From positions 122,898,123 through 122,962,122 of the forward strand of contig NC_088202.1 in NCBI RefSeq assembly GCF_037126465.1: a stretch of DNA of 64,000 nt, in the 5' to 3' direction. The translations under genes were made by a program, and so were the position numbers. This document shows, in pieces, positions 23,547 to 33,978 of this stretch. Position 1 is the stretch's first letter. Every line of letters starts with the position of its first letter. Source of the stretch: Ornithodoros turicata (taxonomy: Eukaryota; Arthropoda; Arachnida; Ixodida; Argasidae). Under the pieces are notes generated by a model. That model ran no database searches. It saw nothing but the letters and a program-made list of their open reading frames with translations, and had not been told where the DNA came from.

Positions 23547-23665
23547 CCCAAGGTGCACAACACCTTGGCCCAATATTGAACCAATATTGGCAATGCCGGT
23601 CCAATATTGGGCCAATATCGCTGATATTGGTCCAATATTGGGCCAAGGTTGTTGGGCTGCTTGGG
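23547..23665. mobile_element. Small palindromic element with CCAATATTGG units
   Basis: The termini are complementary: CCCAAGGTGCACAACACC on the left and CCCAAGCAGCCCAACAACC read inward from the right. The interior is a run of CCAATATTGG-like palindromic units. The outer CCCAAG.(G/A)C..AACA resembles the termini of the MITEs at 9150 and 48540, so a distant family link is possible. Confidence 0.6.
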
Positions 23666-24074
23666 GTAATTGGTCTCCTCAACCACAAACCAGTGCCATT
23701 TTCGTGCCTTTTGTACGCGCACCCGTGGCAACGCAATAAGTACATTACTTGCAAGTTGCTTCAAAGGGACAGTCGCATCCGGAAACCCATCTGTAACTAA
23801 TTTACTAATCTCCTTGGCTAATTTTTTTGTCCGAAAAAGTGCTCAAATCTTAAATTATTAATTTGAAATATCAGCGTTGCTTCCGCAGCTTCAGGGACTC
23901 CGGTGGTGCACAGGTCACTCCCTAACCGGAGGAGTGAGAGGAGAAAGGCGCCGTCCTGATGCCAGCACGGCCGCGTCGTTCCTTTTGTGAAAGAGACTAT
24001 CGCATCCGGGAACGTATGTATGAGAGCGATACGGCAATGTTCGCCACCACTTCACAGTCAATTCGGCCAAGTTT

Positions 24075-24174
24075 NNNNNNNNNNNNNNNNNNNNNNNNNN
24101 NNNNNNNNNNNNNNNNNNNNNNNNNNNNNNNNNNNNNNNNNNNNNNNNNNNNNNNNNNNNNNNNNNNNNNNNNN
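24075..24174. other. Assembly gap (100 N)
   Basis: Exactly 100 N separate ...TTCGGCCAAGTTT from GCCAAGTTTCTCTTCC. The 9-mer GCCAAGTTT is present on both sides of the gap. A 100-N run is a usual placeholder for a gap of unknown size. Confidence 0.95.
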
Positions 24175-25082
24175 GCCAAGTTTCTCTTCCGAACACAGCT
24201 TACATATTAAATAAACGAGTTTTAAAGATTCGCACTCCTTATGCAGCTAACACGATGATGACGTAAACTAGGCGCACGAATGGGAGAGCAGCGGAGGCGA
24301 TTGCCTCCGAGGCCGTCTGCTTGGCGTTGCATCGCAATATACTAAGTGAAAAGTCCTCGGTAAATACACCGACTTTGGCTTACCAGTGTGAGTCGTGACG
24401 TGACCATGTTGCGTGGAACACTGTGTTACGCTCCTGGATGTATGAACACGTCCGACGCTAACCAGAAACAGCATTCCGCAAGACGATCACAGACCAGACG
24501 CCGTCGCGGCGCAACATAAAGTTAGCTACAAGCCGCATGACACTGCACGTACGCTTTAATTTGAAACAGAGGACACATGATGAAATAGGACGAACGTCGC
24601 GCCAGTAATGAAACCGGTCTAGCTTAACCAGTCATGGTCCGTTCCAATGACTGTTAGACACCGAAAGTGAGCGGAATAACGTCGACGTCACTGCTCATCC
24701 CACACCAGAGAACAAGTTAAACGACGCTACAGGTTAAACAACGCTAATTCGTGCCATGGATAAAAACATATATATAAAATACGCTGGTACTGAAAGTTGG
24801 GGGTTTCATTGTTCACACGCTTCCAAACGCCCAATTTTTACAGAACGTTTTAGACGCATCCACGAGACTAACTTCCTGACAGCAGCTCTCGTGCACACGA
24901 GGTCTGCATCGTTGGAGAGCAATTTGCGTAAAAGGGTGCCCCTTGTAATCCGTTGTCTGGATTCGCACGTGCCAGAGCCTCAATCCCGTCAAGCATGCGT
25001 TGGTCACTTTCGGAGGAAGACCAGTACTCTAGACCAGCTGGATATCCTGGTTTGCAACAGGCCAACACGTTTTTTTTTGTGT

Positions 25083-25189
25083 GTGTTAGCGCCGCGAAGC
25101 AACTGTGACTATGAGCGGCATACAGATGTGGACAGATGGAGAGAGAACAGCAGGAATTAGTGGGGGGACGGGGGTTAGTATGTGTCCTG
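25083..25189 (-). mobile_element. tRNA-derived SINE, distal half (split by Harbinger)
   Basis: It contains GTTAGCGCCGCGAAGCAACT, GGACAGATGGAGAGAGAACA and ends at TTAGTATGTGTCCTG. The sequence stops at 25189 and resumes at 27260 with CTGAGCTGACCTCAGGGGG, which is where other copies continue after ...GTCCTGGGC. The two halves are one SINE on the minus strand, separated by 2,070 bp. Confidence 0.85.
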
Positions 25190-25642
25190 GGGCCCTATTT
25201 CGAGCTACCGATTGCGCGTGACCGACACTGTCGGTAGGATCGCTCGCTCTCGATCGACATTGCGGGAACGAAACATGCAACTTTTGATATTCCGAAGGCG
25301 CGGCGTGCTTGAATCGCGAGGTGCACCGCACGAGCTAGCGAGTTGTTTGCAACCGATGGCACGTGATGCGTGATGTCACGGAACGACTGCACCGAGCATT
25401 TGGTATTTCCTTGCCTTCTAAACGTGTCGCTTGTGAACGACGCTATCGGCTGAGTGTCGGTGCACGAGCGACTGCTCGGACCCAGTCGTTTGGCCTGTCG
25501 ATTAGCCGAGAGCATTCAACGGAGATGGCTGCAATTACTTCGCGTGGCTGCTATCGAAGCCAACGCGGTCGGAACCTATGTACACGTCGACCTGCCTTCA
25601 TCGCTCTGTGAGGCAGAAGCGGCCTCGGGCGATGCCATATAA

Positions 25643-25870
25643 ATGACCGTTGATGCGGACTCCGAGGCCAGCAGTGCCCGTATCCCAAGTCTCCAGCATC
25701 CTGGTCGTCGCCACTTGCCCTATCACAGAGGCGAGCCGCTCCTCCAGCTCAGAGAGCGATTCTTTCGGAGGGAGGACCTCCTCCCGTCCCCAGCGTGTGG
25801 TGTGAGATGCGAGCTGCCTTGGCTTTGGTGGCGCTTTTCCAGTCGGTCTACGTCTAAAAGTTCCCATTGA
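25643..25870 (-). pseudogene. C-terminal part of the Harbinger Myb-like protein
   Basis: The minus frame reads GTFRRRPTGKAPPK, then LPPKESLSELEERLASVIGQ. A basic linker followed by 'LS.LEERL..IIG' is typical of the C-terminus of Myb/SANT-like proteins of Harbinger elements. It lies downstream of the DNA-binding segment at 26220-26500 on the same strand, separated from it by the LINE insertion and by frame disruption. Confidence 0.5.
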
Positions 25871-25902
25871 ACACAACTTCAATCAAGCAGTGGTATATTG
25901 CA

Positions 25903-26204
25903 ACAACAACAACATATATATTCTGATGATAAAGGGGGGAGGTTTTCCACTCTAGGAGTGGAACGCTACCCCATAGCTAGGGGGTCTGATATGAGTGGTG
26001 ACAATGATGAGTGATGACGATGAGAGATGACGGGAATGATCGGAGCAGCCATGGCGATGATGAACGTGATCGTGATGGTGGTAATGTCCGAGAGCGCTGC
26101 TGGGGCCCTAATGAGTTCTTTAGGCCTGTCGCTGTGCCAAACAGCCAACTACATGACGTAAGGCCGCCCTGGAGTGGGCCGCGGTGTCCCAAGGGCCGAG
26201 GATG
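25903..26204 (-). mobile_element. 5'-truncated (GTT)n-tailed LINE end inside Harbinger
   Basis: It is flanked by an 11-bp perfect duplication GGTATATTGCA (25892-25902 and 26205-26215). Read on the minus strand, the decayed C-terminus ILGPWDTAAHSRAALRHVVG is the ORF2 end of an I/R1-like LINE. It is followed by GCTATGGGGTAGCGTTCC, CCTCCCCCCTTTATCATC and a GTTGTTGTTG tail. Length (302 bp) and 3' end match the copy at 13869-14161 (293 bp). The insertion splits the Harbinger Myb-like gene. Confidence 0.8.
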
Positions 26205-26219
26205 GGTATATTGCAGTCG

Positions 26220-26500
26220 TCACTGCTGCCGCGAATTTTGAGATTTTCGTTGGTGTTTCGTATCTGATGCTAATTTACGCACCTTTCTCCACCTCTCAAC
26301 GGGTTTCACTGCACCACCGCTGGCGTTCAAACGTGTAGTCAGCTCGCACCACTCCCTATTTCTGTCTTGCGATGTATAGCCAGCGGACAGCCCACCCGTA
26401 AAGAGATTACGGTGCTCCCCCACATAGTCGAGCACAATGTGAAACTGCTCCGAGGTGGGACGTGAAGCGCGTACCGGTGAGTCCCTCGCAGATAGAGGAA
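26220..26500 (-). pseudogene. Myb/SANT-like DNA-binding protein of the Harbinger element
   Basis: The frame reads SRPTSEQFHIVLDYVGEHR, then NLFTGGLSAG, REWCELTTRLNASG, GGAVKPVERWRKV and a basic end. The spacing FL.YVEEHP.L..G...G......W.EL...LN..G....K....W...W matches the Myb/SANT-like domain of NAIF1/Harbinger accessory proteins. In such elements this protein partners the transposase for DNA binding and nuclear import. The frame is open up to about 26500 with no ATG, so the N-terminus is lost or spliced, and it ends at a stop (26218-26220) near the LINE insertion. Confidence 0.6.
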
Positions 26501-27259
26501 ATTATACGAAAAAAAAAAAAAGAAGCACAGCTTGTTTCTTTCTTTCTTTTTCTTTTTTCCGTCGTCTTTTATTGCCTATGTTTGCTTTTATATCAAATGC
26601 ACAAAGTGATATTTGCGAACGCGCTCGTGCAATCGCTTTGTCGCCATCTTCTGGGATGCGCGTGACAGTGACGTTGAACACGTCGACGGGCTGAACGATG
26701 GTAAATAACCCAAGCGCGCGATCGTTAGACGTAAACCGAAATACCAAAAGTGGCATGTATCGTTCCCGCCGCCTCGATCGCTCCGCCTAGCGACACCGTC
26801 GGTGGTCCGGAACTACATGTTGTAGCTGCTCAACGGATTGGGAAGTTGGCAGTGGTTCCTTTGCCTTTGCCTTCCGTACCTCCGACTGCTTTTCACTGCA
26901 TGTATTCACTGTCAGCCGTGGAAAAATTGGCTAGAGCGGGAAGCCGCTATAGAATGTAGCAAAAAACAAAAAAAAAAACATTACACACATTGCTAGCTTA
27001 TGAGGGTCGGAACGAGGCGGCAGTCCTATTCTGGTGGTTCGTGTTGAAAGTTGCTCTTTTTCACGTTCCCTTCTGCTGGGCTCTCCCCGCTGAACAAACG
27101 TGCGCATCGGTCGAACGACAGGATCATGCACGCGCTGCTCGTCTGGAAGCACAGGAATACCAAATTCTCGGCGCTGTCGTTCGATGACATCACACACCAC
27201 GTGCCGTCGCTTGCAAAAACGACTCGACTGCGCGAGCGAGGCACCTCGGAATGGGGCCC

Positions 27260-27434
27260 CTGAGCTGACCTCAGGGGGAACTCTGCCGACATTCGTCTGG
27301 AAAGTCTTCCGAAAACCCAGGGAAAACCTCAGACAGCAGAGCCGGTGGTAGGATTCGAACCCACCATCTCTCAGTCTTCAGCACGACCTTCGCTACCACC
27401 AACGAGCAGGACGCCTTAGCCCGCTGGGTAATGC
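27260..27434 (-). mobile_element. tRNA-derived SINE, head half (split by Harbinger)
   Basis: It carries the tRNA-like head on the minus strand: GGTGGGTTCGAATCCTACC contains an intact B box (GGTTCGAATCC form), and CCAGCGGGCTAAGGCGTCC is the A-box region. It continues the copy interrupted at 25189. Confidence 0.85.
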
Positions 27435-27578
27435 CGCTGATCTAGCACGTTGTAGACGTTGGGACGAGGCAGAGATTCACTCGAGAGAGTCGTCCATAAC
27501 ATTCATAATTATCGCAGCTGCGTGCTACGATCACGTTTTGTATTACTTTGATGTTCGAGGTGCCAACCAGCCGGCCGG

Positions 27579-28142
27579 CATGGACATCTCGACTGAAAAG
27601 TCCGTGGTACTCCCGTTTACGAGAAGGAATATGCATCCCTTCCCTCTTCCAGTTGTTGATGTGCAGCTGAGGTGTGCATCTTTTCATCGTTTCCTCGGTG
27701 TCACGGTAGACGGCAGCCTATCTTGGGTAAAGCACATAGCGATCTTGGAATCAAAGGTCCACAGATGAATTGCAGTGGTCAGCTATCTAGCAGGCATGAA
27801 GTGGGGCAGTGCCACGACGCCGCTTTTGGCCGTGCACCGGGCTTTGGTTCGCGGGTCACTTGCACACAGTCTGTATTGAATGGTCTCCTACCTTTTCAGT
27901 CCATAAGTTTCAGCGCCCCCATGCGCGAAGTCTCCGAGTGTGCCTGGGAGTCCCTCGAGCGGCAGAGACACATAGGGTCATTGCTGAGGCGAAGAAAGCC
28001 CCGCTTGAAGTTCTTCGCTACGGGGAGATGTCTTGGCAGTGCCTCCGCCTTCTTGCTCACCATCGGCGGCACCCGCTAGTTATGAAGCGCCGGAGACGCA
28101 AGCAGAGCAGCGTACATCCATGTGTCTCTCACCTGAAGTCTA
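27579..28142 (+). pseudogene. LINE reverse transcriptase C-terminal region, part 1
   Basis: Segments in order are STEKSVVLPFTRR, FHRFLGVTVDGSLSWVKHI, then in another frame SYLAGMKWGSATTPLL and RSLRVCLGVPRAAETHRVIA. These match the post-palm region of I/R1-like LINE reverse transcriptases, where 'K.E.V.FT' leads to 'FLGV.LD..LSW..HI'. Frames change at about 27768-27800. It breaks at 28142 where a TIR element is inserted and resumes at 29436. Confidence 0.75.
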
Positions 28143-29433
28143 CACTCTAAATCCGGCACCAGATATGTACCGCATGAAAGAGGACCCGCACCTTGGCCAA
28201 GCGGTGCACATGAGGTACGGTCCTCAACCAGCAGGTACAGTTCGTGACCACTGCGAAATTCAAGCGGTACAAGGGCTCCGACACCCCATCCATACCGGCT
28301 AGGTACCTTTTTAAGCGCGGTCTAGCAGCTGTACCTCATGTGTACCGCGTGTTTCCGGCGCATGCGTACGAACGCCTTCCCACGGCCTCCATGTGCTGCA
28401 AAATATTTCGCGTGATTCCGAAAACCAGGCATTAAATGTCCTTATGCGGTAGCGCCGTAATTGTTCTGCACAATCATTCTATCAAAGAAGCGCAATAACT
28501 AGAACCCGTGACCATGAGGGATCGCACGTTTGGGAAGAATGCGTTTCTTGCAACCGCTGGCAAATCAGTTTGTTTTGAAACGTCGGGGAGCGAGGACGAG
28601 TCTGTTCAGTCTTTAAAGAAACTCGTTCGACGCTTTCAAGATCGGAGTCATTTAAGGTGCGTATTATACCTATGAAGTAATTATTTTTCCGTATGAGGCA
28701 TTTTCGTTCATCTTCGCTCTGACTCCCAGTGGTCCTGATCACCGGCAGGCTGGACACAACGACTGAGGAACGGAGACAACGAACTTTGCGCTTCATGCAC
28801 GAACGTTGATGCGTGAATTAGAGAAGCCTAGATTGCACTTTATACCTGGGTTACACAAGCAAGTAGGCATGTTTCTCAGGCAGGCTATTTCGGTTGTTGG
28901 ATTTTTTTTTACATTGTATCTTTTCCTAGGTTACATCCAGGCGATGTCGTATATGGGTGAGTCAATCATCTTTTGTGGTTGGTTTTACATTCTGCAGAAG
29001 AAACTGAAGTTGGGGAAGAACAGGAGTCCAAAGGTGTGGAGAAGATAAGGAAGCGTGACCACAGAGCAGCCGCAATGGTGAAGGAAAGATGCAGGGGTCA
29101 GCGTTCATCCATATACGTAGTGCCCCGTGTGTTCGGCGTTTGTGCATCATGACAATGCACGCTCGCGATCGACAAGCGTCACCCCTGAAAAGGATGTAAT
29201 TTTCGAACAAAGGTATTTGTTTGTGATATTTATCGTACAGCGTAGCTTCCTGGGGCTGTCAATATATCGTAGAGGAGGGGAACCACCCCGACGGGCAGGC
29301 CTAAATATGCGTTGCATGTATCACATTTGAGGACGCGTGTACCTCTTAAATTTAAGAGGTACATTTTTAAAAAAATGTACCTCCTGGCCAAGCGGTACTT
29401 AACCGTAACATATGCGTTACCTGGTTCAGAGTG
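28143..29433. mobile_element. 1.29-kb TIR element (TACACTCT termini) inside a LINE
   Basis: It is flanked by TA (28141-28142 and 29434-29435). The left terminus is CACTCTAAATCCGGCACC.AGATATGT; inward from the right it reads CACTCTGAACCAGGTAACGCATATGT; both continue into a CCGC.TGGCCAAG.GGT-like block. No transposase frame is recognisable. The outer TACACTCT is shared with the foldback MITEs at 14915 and 57685. TA duplication suggests Tc1/mariner-type mobility. Confidence 0.65.
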
Positions 29434-29435
29434 TA

Positions 29436-30613
29436 GTATACCTTGCTTTGTGGTCACACCCACAGCTCCCAGCACTCCTCCTTTGACTTTTCAGGCACCG
29501 GGCATCTCCCTGTCCGTACCTGGCCTAACAACGAAGAAAGGCGACGTTGCTGCATGCGTTACGAAGCAGCCCACTCTGGATATGATGAGCTTGTGTTATG
29601 ACCTTCCACAGCAGTATTCACGGACAGCTCAACCACGAGGGGAAGTTGGTCGTCCGCCTCTGTCATTCCCTCCGAGTCAATTTCCGGTTATTATTATTAT
29701 CAGGGTTTATTTATTATTATTCAGGTTATTATCTATTATCTCTCACATAAAACATCGTCAATATGCGCTGAGCGTTATGCTATTCGTTTTGCACTGCGGA
29801 AAATTCGGTCGTTTTTACGGATTCCAGATCTGCGCTGAAGTGTGTGCAAACTATGGGACTTCGGGGCCCCCTCAGCCCTATGGGCATTGAAATTCCGGAA
29901 GTATATAAGAAAGCAAGCGCACAGGCCCACTCTATCGTCTTCAAGTGGATCAAGGGTCATGTGGGCATCAATGGAAATGAGGACGCAGATCGAACAGCCG
30001 CAGGCGCGCATCAGTACGCCCTTCGTGTCCCCATCATCTTGTCTCGGGGGGGATCGCCGTTAGCTCGTCTCAAGCTTCACTGGCCCCAAGATGCACTCTC
30101 AAAGGCAGCATGACATCACCCCCCCCCCCCACTCTCTGCTTTACTCCGTTAACCTCACATTGTCCCTTACTCTCCCCGCCGAATGCCACGGTCCTTTACC
30201 ATAGTCCTCCACCGCATGTGACTTAATGAGGCTTTTACGCCGTCTTTCAAACGCCTCCTCGGTGTCGGCGCATCCAGCCTCTGTTCCATGTGTGGGGTGC
30301 GCGGTGACCTCTATCACATCCTCCTGGTCTGCAGACAGTACGATTGCGAGCGTGCCCTCATGGAAACTTCTCTGCAACGCGTCGATCCACGCCGGTTCCA
30401 CTTTGCCGAAATTCTCGGGCCATGGTGGAACCCCTCACATCGGATACAAGGCCTACGGGTTGTTACTGAGTTCGTCTCCAGCGCTCGACTCATGGACGAA
30501 CTCTAAAAGGACATCTCTCCATCATCATCACTTTCTCATCCCTTCCACAAGCACAATGGTGCAGTGTACCGCCATAGTGGCGGTGAATGACCCACCACAT
30601 CATCATCCCATTT
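29436..30613 (+). pseudogene. LINE RNase H and C-terminal region, part 2
   Basis: The segments seen are FQAPGISLSVPGLTTKK, VFTDSSTTRG (RNase H start with first acidic position), FKWIKGHVGINGNEDADR (RNase H end), CSMCGVRGDLYHILLVCRQY (CCHC-type motif) and ILGPWWNPSHRIQGLRVVTE ending at MDEL-stop. This is the ORF2 tail of an I-type LINE with its RNase H core deleted or scrambled. A 3' UTR with CATCATCATC runs to the (TG)n tract at 30614. It belongs to the same copy as 27579-28142. Confidence 0.75.

Positions 30614-30641
<28 letters not shown>
30614..30641. repeat. (TG)n microsatellite
   Basis: About 14 TG units follow the LINE 3' UTR; they may have grown from the element's tail. Confidence 0.9.
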
Positions 30642-30648
<7 letters not shown>

Positions 30649-31976
30649 GCAACTAAACGTACCTACCAATATGTTTGGTGAAAATGGGACGCTGGGACGT
30701 TTGGAATCCTCAAATCATTTAACCTTCGAGCATCAGCGCATATGCAAAGCCATCGCGGCAGACACGTCCAACACGCGCGGTCCAACACGTCTAGGTTTCA
30801 CCCCGGTGCTCTTCCGTGAATTAAGAAAATATTCAGATGCAATGTGCGAGATGGTTAACGTTAGTGAGAAGGCAGCACAAATACGAGAAAAGCAAAACAA
30901 CGAGAAAAAAAAACAGAGAAGAAGTAGAAGAAGAGAACAGGTGATTCTGGTCCCGTCAAGTCTCACAGAGTCTCGGTGGTCTTCAAGTGAATCACTTTTC
31001 AATAATTCAATCGTAAGCTTACGGTTAGACGCTATTCGTCATACGATGTACACCACGCAGACGTGTTCCTTCAACATGTGCAACAGTAACGTAAAAAGAA
31101 GAAATAAAAAATATACAATTTTGTAAATCTACTCCACAAATATCTGCATACATAACTCGGCTTTGTGAGGATTCTTGCGACGATCCATCGTTGAATAAAA
31201 TGACTTTGTCTAGCACGAGTGACAGATTTACCGGTTTTTCCACTTTCCGGAAGCCAATCCGGAAGAACATGTGAAGGGAGGCCTGGGAAAGGGAATGCAT
31301 AGTGAACTCATCGTTCATTGTGCATTCAATTGCAAACTATTGCATAGGGGCAACTGGGCGTGCATGTTTAGTGCGGTTTAAGGTGGTTTCTTCAGCAGGG
31401 AATCTGTCACGGTACATTCGCCGCAAGTGACAGTGTAATTCACCGCACTGTATCCGGCACTGTACTGTATATGGCATGACAAGCGTTCTTTGCCATGAGT
31501 TTGTGGTGGCGTGAATAAAAGAAACTGTTGTCACGGTTACGAACAACAACAGCAAATAAGTAATGATGATGTAGTGGGATGTACGGTTACGACATTGAAC
31601 GGCTGCAATATAAAATCAGATGTCGATCAGCAAGGGGGAATTCGCGCTCGTTCCAAATTTTCGGAAATCAGCCTCTCTGATGGCTCTGTGCCTGAATAAC
31701 GATCTATCAAGGCGCTCACTAACAAGTAACATAAACTAAAATTACTGCCTGTAGAACGGCATTGAGTGGCACAAGAAAGCTGGATCTTCATTATCACGGC
31801 ATCTTTCCTCTGAATGGAATTCACATCGCCACGTCTAAGACACTCCAGTTTTACAGGCAGAGCAACACCACCTGTCAGAAACTGTTACCCGCCGGCAATT
31901 GTCTCGATTTCCCCGCTTGTACCAAAGATTGTGTCAGAATCGGGTATTGATCTGCAATACCGCTTGTACAGGCCCT

Positions 31977-32114
31977 GTCAGTGACAAAATGAAAAAGAAA
32001 AAGAATCGCCTCAAGCGGGCTATGTGACTGCTCATATCTTTTGCTGTCAGTGACAAAATGAAAAAGAAAAAGAATCGTCTCAAGCGGTCTATGTGACTGC
32101 TCATATCTGCTGCT
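31977..32114. repeat. 69-bp tandem duplication
   Basis: Two 69-bp units (31977-32045 and 32046-32114) start GTCAGTGACAAAATGAAAAA and end in CATATCT..TGCT, differing at only a few positions. The near-identity implies a recent event. It is intronic and non-coding. Confidence 0.95.
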
Positions 32115-32333
32115 TTCGGTCAATATTGCTCGACTGTTGGCAGTAGCCTACCGTTCCGCGCTATACTCAATAGGCACTTTTAGCAAAACGTTGGTAAAGT
32201 TATTATGCCTATCGGGACCAACTGCAGTCGTGCGTGACACATAATCTTATCCACTGATTGCTTCCGGTTCACACTGTTCCACGCGGATCACGTTATAAAC
32301 GGTTTACTAATAGGCACTCTATAATAGTGAGTT

Positions 32334-32487
32334 TAGTGCATCGTACGCTATAGCCTTTGCGTACGTAAAGGGATAGCGTGGTGGTTCTGCGCAATGCGCG
32401 AAGCTCTCTTTATGTTTTGCGCGTGCACGGAACAACCAACGCTATCCCTTTCGTACGCAAAGTTGATAGCGTACAATGCACAAAAAC
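32334..32487. repeat. Foldback repeat (~155 bp)
   Basis: The left arm TAGTGCATCGTACGCTAT...AAAGGGATAGCG is matched by the right arm read inward, TTTGTGCATTGTACGCTAT...GAAAGGGATAGCG. GC-rich GCGCAATGCGCG lies near the centre. It is MITE-like; no ORF. Confidence 0.7.
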
Positions 32488-32851
32488 TCGCTAATATTAG
32501 AGCAATGACGGCAAACGCACGTTGGTAAGGGATCGGTATGCATAACGTGGAGCGAGGTTTGCCAACGTGCTCTGCTGCTAGGGCGGGGCCTGATGGTGGC
32601 TGTTCGACAGAAATGAATACTTGATGATACAAGCCGCCACAATTATGAATGGAAAAATATGTATTTAGTGAGTATTTCAAGTTTATCAGGTTTGTTTGGA
32701 TTACTCAGTCAGTAGAGTTTTCCCGATACCGGCACAGATCGGTATAGTGATATTTACGCTGTCAATGAAACTGGTGCCAGCGTGAGAAGCTGTAGAAGTA
32801 GGCGTGAAGGTTTCCGATTGGATTCGGGTCACTGTATTTCATTGCTGCACG

Positions 32852-33978
32852 CAGGGATGGGCATAAATACATTTATTGAGTATTTAAATATAAATACAAA
32901 CTACTTTGTTGAAAGGGGTATTTAAATACTCTTACTTATACTAAGATAAATATACTATAAATACTTTTCAACATTTTAACTTTAAATACAAAATATAAAT
33001 ACAGTATTTAAACGCCGTAACTACTACCATAAATACTGTGAGGAAAATGTCATCTGGAATTACAGAAATAACGATGATCATAACGACAAATCAGCAACGA
33101 ACAATAGCATTTCTTTGTGAGATTTTCATGGCGATTTTAATGTTAGAAGTTTCTTGAAGACAGCATCTTTTAGGCATATTCTGTTCAGCCGTACAATCAA
33201 ATTCGTAAAGGAGAACAGCACCTCCACAAGTGCCGATGAAAAAATGCTTGAATTAAATTTGACGAAGATGCTTCGTACAGCAAGGTAATTGGGTAGCAGC
33301 GACCGTTGTCCGCAACAACAGTGAAAAACTTGCCATCTAAAATGGTTTGTCGCATGCGCATGCTAGCGCAAACACGGCATACTCCGCCCCAAACATGCCC
33401 TTCTTCCCGAAAGGTCAAAAGCAAGGCGACTTTAAGATATGAGTCAGTATACCGGGTGTTTGCTTTAACGTGTCCAGAAATTATATTTAAAGCAAGCGAA
33501 AAGCAAGTGTTACTTTTCTGCTGCTTGAGTAAGAAACAGGTACTGCGTTACTTGTTGTGTGGGAGAGATTTACTACACGGATTTCACATGGTACTATACA
33601 ACAAGCACAACACACACATAACATACACAACACAAGATCAACGATACGGGGCGATGCAAATTGCGGATATTAACAAATGACAATTAACAAATGAACAACT
33701 GCGTTACTAGTAGCTCCTGTTTCTTAGTCAGGTAGCTGAAAAGTCTCGTTTGTCTTTTATCGCTCGCCTTAAATAAAATATCTGGTCACGTTAGAGCAAA
33801 CACCCTGTGTACTGTATTTAAGAATATTTATAAAGTATTTACAAGAATAAATACCCAAACATTGGTATTTAAATATAACTATAAATACATTTTTCGAGAC
33901 TGTATTTAAATACAAAATATAAATACATGTATTTATATTTTAAATAGTATTTTAATAGTAAATACTCTCCATCCCTGC
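32852..33978. mobile_element. hAT-like non-autonomous element (TAAATAC-rich ends)
   Basis: The termini are CAGGGATGGGCATAAATAC and, inward from the right, CAGGGATGGAGAGTATTTAC. The subterminal DNA on both sides is packed with TATTTAAATA/ATAAATAC. The CAGGGATGG start is a typical hAT end. The flanking 8-mers GCTGCACG and CTTGTACG match at 5 of 8 positions, consistent with an old 8-bp duplication. No transposase ORF. A smaller TIR element is nested at 33452-33809. Confidence 0.7.
33452..33809. mobile_element. TA-flanked MITE nested in the hAT-like element
   Basis: It is flanked by TA (33450-33451 and 33810-33811). The left terminus is CCGGGTGTTTGCTTTAACGTG; inward from the right, CACAGGGTGTTTGCTCTAACG. 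No ORF. The CAGGGTGTTTG type of end with TA duplication is usual for Tc1/mariner-related MITEs. Confidence 0.75.

Larger units (their letters stand above)
25190..27259. mobile_element. PIF/Harbinger-like DNA transposon, 2,070 bp
   Basis: The terminal inverted repeats open GGGCCCTATTTCGAG (left) and, inward from the right, GGGCCCCATTCCGAG. Similarity continues for more than 200 bp of subterminal sequence, for example GGCACGTGATGCGTGATGTC against GGCACGTGGTGTGTGATGTC. A 3-bp duplication CTG flanks it (25187-25189 and 27260-27262). Three-bp duplications, these termini and a Myb/SANT-like ORF (26220-26500, minus) together point to PIF/Harbinger. No DDE transposase frame is visible, so the copy is probably non-autonomous. 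It is itself interrupted by a LINE end at 25903-26204. Confidence 0.8.

Noticed and set aside
27320..27434. tRNA gene suggested by the B box and A box
   Set aside because: The sequence continues into the SINE body and lacks a complete cloverleaf; it is a SINE head.
31025..31318. Minus ORF with NLSLVLDKVILFNDGSS
   Set aside because: Short, no family match; a weak similarity in DNA to 43.45-43.5 kb was not convincing.
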